DNA from: Candidatus Omnitrophota bacterium
Lineage (GTDB): Bacteria > Ratteibacteria > UBA8468 > MWAK01
Length of the DNA: 5,381 nt
Assembly (NCBI GenBank): GCA_018829455.1
Contig: JAHJUB010000237.1
Coordinates: 1 to 5,381 of the forward strand
Direction: 5' to 3'
Below are positions 1 to 4,720 of this stretch, piece after piece. The notes under the pieces were generated by a model, which saw nothing but the letters and a program-made list of their open reading frames with translations, was not told the DNA's origin and ran no database searches. The position numbers were made by a program, and so were the translations under genes. Position 1 is the stretch's first letter, and each line of letters opens with the position of its first letter.

Positions 1-189
1 AGCCGCCTCGGTACCGTGTCGGAGCAAGATCAGCCCGAGTGTCACCACTCGAACCCGCCCCCAGCCTACATATCCAAAAGGGCAATTGATATGATAACCT
101 CCTTTCAGGTTACAAGATAACGGTCTCGCGACCTCACACATAATCTGACGAACGTCCCCCATTCCGCTGATTCTATCCACCTTTTCCAT
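1..189 (-). CDS. Partial hypothetical protein, N-terminal 63 codons
   Basis: An uninterrupted minus-strand reading frame begins at ATG 189-187 and runs off the left edge without a stop. The protein begins MEKVDRISGMGDVRQIMCEV. The start is supported by a GAGGGG Shine-Dalgarno sequence seven bases upstream (197-202). The visible part has cysteines at residues 18, 26 and 36 and a short hydrophobic stretch at about residues 48-56 (VVTLGLILL), too little to call a domain. I do not recognise it. The ATG lies about 22 bases after the core box of a putative attC site (211-283), the usual place for the first gene of an integron cassette. A chance open frame of this length is possible, but the good ribosome site and the context favour a real gene. 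Confidence 0.45.
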   Translation of the reverse strand, partial: MEKVDRISGMGDVRQIMCEVARPLSCNLKGGYHINCPFGYVGWGRVRVVTLGLILLRHGTEAA

Positions 190-210
190 AGCTTAACCCC
201 TCGTACTGCC

Positions 211-283
211 AGCTAACCCGGCACGGCTAAGAGGCTGGTAAAGGAGCGCAGCGGATTTGCCAGTCCTTCTTCAGCCGTTTATT
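211..283 (-). other. Putative integron attC site 1
   Basis: An imperfect hairpin occupies 223-278. The left arm 223-242 pairs with 256-278 (ACGGCT/AGCCGT, AAGA/TCTT, GG/CC, CTGG/CCAG, AAA/TTT) around a 13-base loop. All three bulged bases (T264, T267, C272) are on one arm, with one T.G mismatch (239/259). Read on the minus strand, a GTTAGCT box (217-211) fits the R' core GTTRRRY except at one position; the opposite R'' box AATAAAC (283-277) keeps AAC but is degenerate. Real attC sites show extrahelical bases on the L'' arm of the bottom strand, which here is the plus strand, and that is the observed side. The site precedes the partial gene at 189 and overlaps the stop of a coding remnant. It could instead be an unrelated hairpin; no covariance search was possible. 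Confidence 0.4.
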
Positions 284-374
284 CTTTCAGTGCTTCGTAC
301 TCTTCTTTGAGACGCGACAATTTCTCTTTCTATTGAGCGTTGAGCGGGACGCTCTTTAATAACTTAATAATTTA
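279..374 (-). pseudogene. Possible 3' remnant of a coding sequence, interrupted by a stop
   Basis: In one minus-strand frame the sequence reads IIKLLKSVPLNAQ, then TAG (332-330), then KEKLSRLKEEYEALKE, then TAA (281-279). The second part is a strongly charged, heptad-like helix typical of a protein C-terminus. The upstream part runs into the AT-rich hairpin at 351-409. The final TAA lies inside the R'' box of putative attC site 1, as often happens at the end of an integron cassette gene. No start codon or ribosome site is visible, so I read it as the decayed tail of a former cassette gene. Its shortness and charge bias mean it could be fortuitous. Apart from this, the hairpin and the attC-like sites, nothing else is seen in the 190-535 gap. 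Confidence 0.22.
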
Positions 375-409
375 CCATGGGGTCAAAAATTATTAAAATA
401 TTAAAGAGC
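351..409. repeat. Long AT-rich inverted repeat (REP/MITE-like hairpin)
   Basis: GCTCTTTAATA at 351-361 pairs perfectly with 399-409. After two mismatched positions, TTAATAATTT at 364-373 pairs perfectly with 387-396, giving 21 base pairs around a 13-base loop. Just outside, GGG (346-348) can pair with CCC (411-413). The loop side contains GGGGTCAAAAATTATT, similar in style to the ends of repetitive palindromic elements linked to RAYT transposases, but no transposase or clear target-site duplication is visible. It lacks a GC-rich stem followed by a T-run, so it is a poor intrinsic terminator. It lies between two putative attC sites in a cassette with no intact gene. Whether it occurs elsewhere in the genome cannot be seen here. 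Confidence 0.6.
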
Positions 410-438
410 CCCCTATTTTGACTATGTAATTGGGAACC

Positions 439-487
439 TCATAACTGGCTGACTGTCACGCTCCGTCCTATTACCAGCCGGTTATAT
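439..487 (-). other. Putative integron attC site 2
   Basis: ATAACTGGCTG (441-451) pairs with CAGCCGGTTAT (475-485) over 11 positions with a single T.G mismatch, enclosing a 23-base loop. On the minus strand the ends are ATATAAC (487-481) and GTTATGA (445-439). These keep the AAC...GTT polarity of attC core boxes, and GTTATG resembles the Vibrio-type (VCR) core. The site begins about 50 bases after the stop of the zinc-ribbon gene at 536, where a cassette attC is expected. Against it: the fold shows no clear extrahelical bases and the boxes deviate from RYYYAAC/GTTRRRY. It could be a transcript hairpin, although no T-run follows on the minus strand. Confidence 0.32.
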
Positions 488-534
488 GGGTCTTGGCCCT
501 CTTCCTGGTCATGATACTTGAAGCAACAACCGGC
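479..534. repeat. 7-bp inverted repeat after the zinc-ribbon gene
   Basis: GCCGGTT at about 478-484 is matched by AACCGGC at about 528-534, directly beside the stop codon of the zinc-ribbon gene. The arms are separated by about 43 bases and the left arm overlaps the stem of putative attC site 2, so the two structures would compete. Its GTT...AAC polarity is opposite to an attC, so it is not read as a core-box pair. No function is assigned. Confidence 0.3.
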
Positions 535-535
535 C

Positions 536-859
536 TTAAATCGTACGCCAGGAATTCAAAGGGGGCATGTCATCAGGCGAGACGACACGACCACAAACCG
601 GGCAGCGGAATTTCTCGCCGTATTCCGCCTCCCCGGCATGTAACATGATTTGCGGTGGCCATGTGCATTTACACAACTCATACCCTAGCCCTTTCGCTAT
701 CTGCGCCTCAGCTATCTGGAGCTTTTCCTCGACTTCAAGAAGCTTCTGCGATGCTTGCTCCTTCTCTCGCTTAGGCAGCATATCGATAACTGGCTTGACT
801 GTGGACACCACAGACCCTAAAAGGGAAATGCCGTCGGAAAAGGTCTTCAAGTCAAACAT
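536..859 (-). CDS. Small helical protein with C-terminal zinc ribbon, unknown function
   Basis: The product is 107 residues from the MFDLKTF start (ATG 859-857), which has a GGGG element seven bases upstream. An in-frame start at 877 would add MIMGHY but has a poorer ribosome site. Residues 1-28 form a moderately hydrophobic helix (SLLGSVVSTVKPVIDML). Residues 30-58 are charged and probably coiled-coil (KREKEQASQKLLEVEEKLQ). The C-terminal part carries a CxC pair (Cys63, Cys65) and a CPVCG knuckle (Cys86, Cys89), a typical four-cysteine zinc ribbon. No enzymatic motif is visible. The layout suggests a small adaptor or binding protein, but this is inference and I know no named family. It lies 151 bases after the protease gene, with no clear attC between them and a putative attC after it. 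Confidence 0.72.
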   Translation of the reverse strand: MFDLKTFSDGISLLGSVVSTVKPVIDMLPKREKEQASQKLLEVEEKLQIAEAQIAKGLGYELCKCTWPPQIMLHAGEAEYGEKFRCPVCGRVVSPDDMPPLNSWRTI

Positions 860-877
860 ATAATGCCCCATGATCAT

Positions 878-1010
878 TCAATTATTCTTATGGCAACGGC
901 CATCATATTCTTTTGAGGAAATAACCCTCTAAACCTCCTGAGCACGGCCCAATCTAAGATTCAATAGTCACCCCCGTGCCCTCACTTGCCAACAGACTAC
1001 CAATGCACCC
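878..1010. other. Intergenic gap with weak hairpins only
   Basis: This gap separates the protease gene from the zinc-ribbon gene. It holds a short hairpin (ATGGC 890-894 with GCCAT 899-903, loop AACG) and a wider 6-bp pairing of GCACGG (942-947) with CCGTGC (about 974-979), enclosing the near-palindrome AATCTAAGATT. None is followed by a T-run on the minus strand, so no terminator is called, and no attC-like AAC...GTT pair is convincing. No strong promoter is visible for the downstream gene, so it may be read through from the protease gene. Confidence 0.4.
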
Positions 1011-2390
1011 CTACGACCGCAAAGAGTTCTGAGCGTCTGAATCACCTAGCCTGGCTGCAATTTGCAGGTTTTCGAGTGCCAAATCCTTTCTACCGAGGTA
1101 GTAATGAGAGAGGCCCAAATTCCTGTATACATCGGGTAGTCTCTCGGGATAAAGCGCAATGTTCTGGTTGTAGTTGTCAATCGCCTCGCGGTAGCGTCCA
1201 GAGCGGAAATAGGCGTGACCTCGGTACTGGTACGTGACCCCCAACCACTCCGCAGCAATGTCGTCTCTAAATTTCATGACTGCGTCAAAATCCGAGATAG
1301 CCTGATTGAAATTACCTGCCATTACGTGGCTTCCTCCGTGTGCCATGCGTGCCCAATAGACGAGCATGGCATTTTCAGGCTTCTCTTGGATTAGTTTTAG
1401 GGCATAGGTGCTGTCACTGAGGGCGTATGGATAACGCCCGAGAAACATATACGACATCGCGCGAACGGAGTGGGCGCTAGTCAAAAGCGCCTCATCTTCT
1501 GTCAGTTGAATGGCTTTCGTACAATTCGATATTGCTTCACTGACCTCATATAAACTGAGATAAAGGATTCCTTTTATAAGGTGTGCTTCGGCGAGACTGG
1601 GGTTGATTACCAAAGCCTTATCGCAAGCGTTTATGCCGTCTTCCCCTAAATCGGATGCGGCATACGCTCTGCAGCGATTGAGCCAATACTCAGCTGTCCT
1701 TGAATAATCCTCTGCTGGGACCTCCTTTTTCATAATAGCTCTTTTGACGGCGATTTTGTCCGCTATTACGCTGATAGGAATGGCAAAATTGACATTTTGT
1801 GATTCCTTGAGGATATAGGTTGCAACAGCTATGACCTCACCGCTTTCATTGAAAACTGGCCCGCCGCTGCTGCCCGGAGATATTGGGGCGGTTATCTGGA
1901 CAACCTTTTGGGACCCCATTGTCCTCACTGCACTTATTAGTCCTTCTGAAAGGGAGTTCTCAAGCCCTCTTGGGCTGCTGATAACGTATACTCGTGACCC
2001 CACAGTGAGGTTTTCTGCGTTACCAATTCTTACCGGACTAAAATTCCTGCCGTTGATCTTCAACAATGCAAGGTCGTTCGCTTTGTCAACATGAAGAAGT
2101 CCTTCTGCGGTGAATTCCTTCCCATCCACCCTTACCCCGATCGTTCGCGCATCACTAATCACGTGGTAGTTTGTTACTGTTCTTCCGTCCGAACTTACAA
2201 TAAAACCACTCCCCAATTTGATTGGCTTGCCTTTAGCGTCGTAATTGGTAATGACCACAGTAGACTTGCTGTTTTCACGGTAGATATGCTGAGCGGAACC
2301 GTAACAGCAGACCGGCAATAAGCCCATTTCCAAAAAGATCACCGTGACGATGGCTATTTGGCACCTCCATAATAGGCGCAATTTCTTCAT
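1011..2390 (-). CDS. Exported trypsin-like (HtrA/S1C-type) serine protease with C-terminal TPR repeats
   Basis: The 459-residue product starts at ATG 2390 behind a strong AAGGAGG site (2398-2404, seven-base spacing). Residues 1-33 are a signal peptide: basic MKK, a hydrophobic core (IAIVTVIFL), then likely cleavage near GSA-Q. Residues 40-215 are a chymotrypsin-fold protease with a complete triad: His76 in TNYHV, Asp106 in ANDLALLK and Ser175 in GSSGGPV. The usual GNSGGP has Ser for Asn at 174, as in many HtrA relatives. There is no PDZ domain. Residues 230-452 contain about six TPR-like repeats, with hallmarks such as YLSLYEVSEAI, YMFLGRYPYAL and YFRSGRYREAI. It probably acts in the periplasm or outside the cell, the TPRs recruiting substrates or partners; the substrate is unknown. 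A putative attC lies upstream. No frameshift is seen. Confidence 0.93.
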   Translation of the reverse strand: MKKLRLLWRCQIAIVTVIFLEMGLLPVCCYGSAQHIYRENSKSTVVITNYDAKGKPIKLGSGFIVSSDGRTVTNYHVISDARTIGVRVDGKEFTAEGLLHVDKANDLALLKINGRNFSPVRIGNAENLTVGSRVYVISSPRGLENSLSEGLISAVRTMGSQKVVQITAPISPGSSGGPVFNESGEVIAVATYILKESQNVNFAIPISVIADKIAVKRAIMKKEVPAEDYSRTAEYWLNRCRAYAASDLGEDGINACDKALVINPSLAEAHLIKGILYLSLYEVSEAISNCTKAIQLTEDEALLTSAHSVRAMSYMFLGRYPYALSDSTYALKLIQEKPENAMLVYWARMAHGGSHVMAGNFNQAISDFDAVMKFRDDIAAEWLGVTYQYRGHAYFRSGRYREAIDNYNQNIALYPERLPDVYRNLGLSHYYLGRKDLALENLQIAARLGDSDAQNSLRS

Positions 2391-2466
2391 GTGACTCCCT
2401 CCTTGGGCCGGTAGGATCCGAGAAGTTCCGATTGCCGATGCTTTATGATGATTGTGACCTCTCTTC

Positions 2467-2524
2467 GGCTAACCGCTGCTAATCAGCCGCGCGGCTTTTT
2501 GCGTCGGCTGCATTAGCCTTGGGC
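2467..2524 (-). other. Putative integron attC site 3 (best candidate)
   Basis: The 58-base site is close to the length of the shortest classical attC sites. On the minus strand it begins GCCCAAG (2524-2518, RYYYAAC with one change) and ends GTTAGCC (2473-2467, GTTRRRY with one change). Inside, GCTAATCAGCCGCGC (2478-2492) pairs with 2501-2517 around an 8-base loop. Two bases are unpaired, T2504 and C2511, both on the L'' arm of the plus (bottom) strand, as expected for extrahelical bases. The minus-strand pieces CAGCCGACGC and GCGCGGCT closely recall the L'' and L' boxes of aadA-type sites as I remember them. It sits after the membrane-protein gene and 76 bases before the protease start. A terminator is less likely, because no T-run follows on the minus strand. 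Confidence 0.5.
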
Positions 2525-2590
2525 ATTTTGTATGCTATCAAACGTAAAGTGATTTCTCCCACCCTTCCTTAAATATGTTCCGATCCTTGA

Positions 2591-2950
2591 TTAAAATGGA
2601 AGGCCTCTTGGCTCTAAGTAATTTATCGAAATAAGGTGTAAAACTGCTCCAAGATTTAAAATTAACCAAAACCAAATAGGACAAAGTGTCCATCCCCATT
2701 TCCATCCGACTTTTTTAAGAAGCTTTAGTGTACTAAAAATGATTGTAAGGATTAGGAATATCGGTACGGCACCAACTAAAAATTGTTTTTTAAACGAATA
2801 TTCTCCGTATAATATCAAAGAAGTAATCCATATCGGAGAAAACACCCACCTCCAATGCATTACAGGCCTTTTCATCTGTTTCCAAATATAAAAGAAGATG
2901 GTCAGCGGAAAGCTTAACAGAAACAAGAAAAATGTTAATTTCGACATCAT
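2591..2950 (-). CDS. Small four-helix membrane protein with duplicated W-x-W-x3-P-I-W motif
   Basis: The 119-residue product starts at ATG 2950 or, better spaced from the GGGAG site at 2955-2959, at ATG 2947. Four hydrophobic segments are predicted by eye, at about residues 5-22, 33-49, 57-77 and 87-108, separated by short basic loops (KQMKR, KK, KLLKK). An internal duplication is clear: W33, W35, P39 and W41 recur as W85, W87, P91 and W93, exactly 52 residues later, so each half is one helix followed by a WxWxxxPIW helix. Similar tryptophan/proline motifs occur in small bacterial and phage membrane proteins related to the TMEM185 (fragile-X-F) domain; this link is from memory and tentative. 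No catalytic residues are seen. The gene is visibly AT-richer than its neighbours, suggesting separate origin. Confidence 0.75.
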   Translation of the reverse strand: MMSKLTFFLFLLSFPLTIFFYIWKQMKRPVMHWRWVFSPIWITSLILYGEYSFKKQFLVGAVPIFLILTIIFSTLKLLKKVGWKWGWTLCPIWFWLILNLGAVLHLISINYLEPRGLPF

Positions 2951-2951
2951 G

Positions 2952-2969
2952 ATACTCCCGTGGAAGTAT
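2952..2969 (-). promoter_or_regulatory. Hairpin overlapping the ribosome binding site of the membrane-protein gene
   Basis: ATACTCC (2952-2958) pairs with GG and AGTAT (2962-2963, 2965-2969), leaving A2964 bulged and a three-base loop. On the minus-strand transcript the GGGAG Shine-Dalgarno (2959-2955) lies in the 3' arm and loop, right before ATG 2950/2947. Pairing could reduce translation initiation when the RNA is folded. The stem is short, so the regulatory role is inferred. Confidence 0.3.
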
Positions 2970-3042
2970 TTTGACCGCAGTTCATCGGCATGCCGGATAA
3001 AAGGCGGAACCTTATGTCAGGTTGACAGACGATGGCACGCGG
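2970..3042. other. Intergenic gap with two short palindromes, no attC recognised
   Basis: The gap between the 124-residue gene and the membrane-protein gene contains a perfect 10-base palindrome, CGGCATGCCG (2986-2995), and a small inverted repeat AACCT-TATGTC-AGGTT (3008-3023). The latter has AAC...GTT polarity but is only 16 bases long, far too short for a normal attC. No promoter or T-run terminator is visible. Confidence 0.4.
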
Positions 3043-3417
3043 CTACACAGAGATTGGCGCTGCTTGGGTGCTTGAAAGTCGACCTTCTGCAAGGAGCGCC
3101 ACATCCATAGGCACACGCTGAAGGACGGAGCTGAGCGTCGTTGCCCGATCATTTGAGCTTGAGCCAGTTCCATCCCGGCGTAGCCCATTGCGCAAGAACG
3201 TACGATAGCGGCAGTAGTAGATAATACCAAGGTCACGTTCAGGCGAGATCTGAAAAACGCTGATATTAACGAACAGAGCCGGTTCGATGGATGACCCTGG
3301 GGGCGGCGGTGCCGGATAATCGCAGTACGCGAGACCCAGATCGAAATTCTCTAAGCCCGATACGGGAGGGTCGAAGTGTTGAAAACCGTTGATGTGTTCA
3401 GTGATGCAGTCTTTCAT
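3043..3417 (-). CDS. Hypothetical protein, 124 residues, unrecognised
   Basis: The chosen start is ATG 3417-3415 (MKDCITEHINGF), preceded by an AAAGGAG site within the previous 13 bases. An in-frame ATG at 3486 would add 23 residues, but these would be translated through the putative attC stem and have a biased composition, so it is rejected. The N-terminal half has an acidic, proline-rich segment (YDC-like CDYPAPPPPGSS, about residues 31-43) followed by a probable beta strand (ALFVNISVFQI). The C-terminal half is basic and polar (RYRTFLRNGLRRDGTGSSSND). There is no signal peptide, membrane segment or recognisable catalytic motif. The gene begins 26 bases after an attC-like inverted repeat. 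I do not recognise the family; coding potential rests on the open frame and ribosome site. Confidence 0.58.
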   Translation of the reverse strand: MKDCITEHINGFQHFDPPVSGLENFDLGLAYCDYPAPPPPGSSIEPALFVNISVFQISPERDLGIIYYCRYRTFLRNGLRRDGTGSSSNDRATTLSSVLQRVPMDVALLAEGRLSSTQAAPISV

Positions 3418-3442
3418 GGTTTCTCCTTTTGCCGGTCTGGCA

Positions 3443-3477
3443 GCCCAACGGGGCTGCGGCTCCGCAGATTGTTGGGC
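3443..3477 (-). other. Putative short attC site 4 (GCCCAAC...GTTGGGC)
   Basis: Perfect 7-base inverted repeats, GCCCAAC (3443-3449) and GTTGGGC (3471-3477), match the attC core consensus RYYYAAC/GTTRRRY at every position. Between them CTGCGG (3454-3459) pairs with CCGCAG (3462-3467), separated from the outer stem by an internal loop of four versus three bases, like a simple site with a central spacer. At 35 bases it is shorter than typical attC sites (about 57 or more), so it may be a collapsed derivative. It lies 27 bases after the stop of the 340-residue gene and 25 bases before the next start, just where a cassette junction should be. An RNA hairpin regulating the downstream gene is the main alternative. 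Confidence 0.4.
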
Positions 3478-3504
3478 GTGTTCCATTCAGTAGGATCCTG
3501 TGAC

Positions 3505-4527
3505 CTAACCCCTTACCTTTTCATTTTTCAGTACAAAATGGTTTAGCATTCCAAGTAGAACAAAAAGACAATTACAGTCAGATATGACTGTTTCAAATAA
3601 GGTTTCATCCCCTTGGTTTGGCATGTTAAGCTTCGGAGTAATTACAGAATTACCGATATTAATGAATTGTTCCATGCTGGAACCATGTAAGGCCATTGAA
3701 CTTTTTGAGTATTGCACGTACCCGAATCGCAAATCTAGCTTCTTTAGTTTTTTTGCGACTGTGGCGTCAGGATCGAATAGATTGAAGAATGAGATGGCGC
3801 CTTTACTTGTTCGTGAAAGCTGAGTTATCTTGTCTGACCATGATTTTAATTGAGCGTCCTGCAACCACCTATCAATTCGGGCCTTTTTTCCCCTGTAAAT
3901 GCCCTCCATCTCCTCGCGGCTTTTGTTCAATTTTTCCTCATCGGTTTCAACCTCTAAGGTGCCAAAAAAACGTTCATAACCCTCTCTATCCTTTTCATTC
4001 GCAAGGATTTTCTTTGCTGGGTTTGGGTCCCAAACATTTTCTAAAGTCTTCGGGTGGAGGAGGTCACTATAAAATACTCCATCTGACCAAAGACACCATG
4101 CTGCATAAGCACGGAGCCTTTCCACGGTTATCCTGTGGGAATATTCGCGAGATCTACTGGAAACGACAACCTTATGCTCAGATTTCTCGAGTTCGATTAA
4201 ATCAAAGATAGGTTCAATTAACACATAAGCATGTAGGGTCCACTCAAAAGTAGATCTTGATGTGGTTTGTAACACCCAATCTAAACCTTCCTGGAAGGCT
4301 GATATGGCTGACTCAAGTGCGACGATAGCCTTGGACCAGAGATTTAGCCAGCCAATTCGTTCAAAGGTGACCCTCGGTTCGGAAAAATCGGATAAAAGAT
4401 TATAACCTTTCGCTCTTACAATAGCTGCTTCTTTTTCAAGACCTTCAAGTTCGCTTATAGTATTTAACCATTCCTCTTCGGTCGGAAGCTGCGGAAGATG
4501 TAGTTCGAAGTCATTCAATGGGGGCAT
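3505..4527 (-). CDS. Helical hypothetical protein, DUF5677-like
   Basis: The 340-residue product starts at ATG 4527, with a GAGAG element five bases upstream, and is largely alpha-helical by composition. Two spaced motifs recall DUF5677 proteins, a family of unknown function. One is an N-terminal helix with RSTFEWTLHAYVLIE (residues 91-105), similar to the family's aromatic R-x-x-x-E helix. The other is a later Y-S-x-S-x-x-x-H-G stretch (YSKSSMALHGSS, residues 273-284), in which His281 would be the conserved histidine. Between them is a charged region (about residues 175-235) and a W-rich segment (AAWCLWSDGVF). There is no signal peptide. DUF5677 genes are often found in accessory regions, but the biochemical role is unknown and I assign none. 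The family link is from memory and unchecked; the coding call is firm. Confidence 0.8.
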   Translation of the reverse strand: MPPLNDFELHLPQLPTEEEWLNTISELEGLEKEAAIVRAKGYNLLSDFSEPRVTFERIGWLNLWSKAIVALESAISAFQEGLDWVLQTTSRSTFEWTLHAYVLIEPIFDLIELEKSEHKVVVSSRSREYSHRITVERLRAYAAWCLWSDGVFYSDLLHPKTLENVWDPNPAKKILANEKDREGYERFFGTLEVETDEEKLNKSREEMEGIYRGKKARIDRWLQDAQLKSWSDKITQLSRTSKGAISFFNLFDPDATVAKKLKKLDLRFGYVQYSKSSMALHGSSMEQFINIGNSVITPKLNMPNQGDETLFETVISDCNCLFVLLGMLNHFVLKNEKVRG

Positions 4528-4565
4528 GTTGACTCTCGTAGTAATGAAATTATGTTAATTTAGTT

Positions 4566-4630
4566 ATCCAACATTGAACTAAGCTGTCGGTGCCACTACG
4601 AGCAGCGGCATAAACGATTATGTATTGGGG
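4566..4630 (-). other. Putative degenerate attC site 5
   Basis: On the minus strand a GTTGGAT box (4572-4566) matches GTTRRRY fully. The preceding piece CAGCTTAGTTCAAT resembles the L'-spacer region of aadA-type sites. The opposite end is only CCCCAAT (4630-4624), so the R'' box has lost its AAC. A central hairpin pairs TGCCACT (4591-4597) with AGCGGCA (4604-4610), one position being a mismatch on this strand and a G.T pair on the other, around a six-base loop. The outer boxes pair as CCAA/TTGG. It lies before the 340-residue gene (ATG 38 bases away) and after the 155-residue gene, the expected junction. Arm pairing outside the central hairpin is poor, so confidence is low. Confidence 0.28.
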
Positions 4631-4674
4631 GCCTCAGCGAAAAAGGCAAAATGAACATGCCCGGCGAGGCACCG

Positions 4675-4700
4675 ATCAGGCTTAAGCGCCTTATATCAAG
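4675..4700. repeat. Imperfect direct repeat, copy 1 (partner at 5358-5381)
   Basis: Both copies begin ATCAGG, have GCGC in the middle and end TATCAAG. The partner begins 683 bases away, so the pair brackets the 155-residue gene and its promoter. The second copy is cut by the window edge, so the true extent is unknown. They may mark a duplicated boundary or insertion footprint, or be a chance similarity in AT-rich DNA. Confidence 0.3.
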
Positions 4701-4720
4701 TTTTAAAATTCGATTTTAAC

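Noticed and set aside
36..51. Perfect 6-bp hairpin CGAGTG/CACTCG with a tetraloop, and a GGTTCGAG-like string suggesting a tRNA T-arm
   Set aside because: No acceptor, D or anticodon arms surround it; it lies within the partial open frame and is probably chance.
96..111. AACCT-CCTTTC-AGGTT repeat resembling the one at 3008-3023
   Set aside because: Five-base arms are expected by chance and the loops differ; no shared flanks.
567..863. Plus-strand open frame opposite the zinc-ribbon gene
   Set aside because: The minus-strand product has a clear four-cysteine zinc ribbon; the plus-strand translation is low in structure and is a mirror frame.
3418..3486. N-terminal extension of the 124-residue protein starting at 3486
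   Set aside because: It would be encoded across the attC-like inverted repeat, and the ribosome site AAAGGAG points to the start at 3417.
3503..3547. Possible attC at the stop of the 340-residue gene: GTTAGGT core (3509-3503) with GCTAAAC (3547-3541) and a CATTTT/AAAATG hairpin
   Set aside because: The R' box fits the consensus, but the spacers on the two sides are very unequal (about 12 bases versus none) and the rest is coding sequence; the better candidate lies just downstream at 3443-3477.
3789..4211. Plus-strand open frame of 140 codons opposite the 340-residue gene
   Set aside because: Antisense to a coherent helical protein with a ribosome site; its own translation has biased composition and no good start signal.
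4640..4661. Intrinsic terminator after the 155-residue gene (GGCA/TGCC stem followed by TTTTT on the minus strand)
   Set aside because: The stem is only four base pairs with a nine-base loop, too weak to call.
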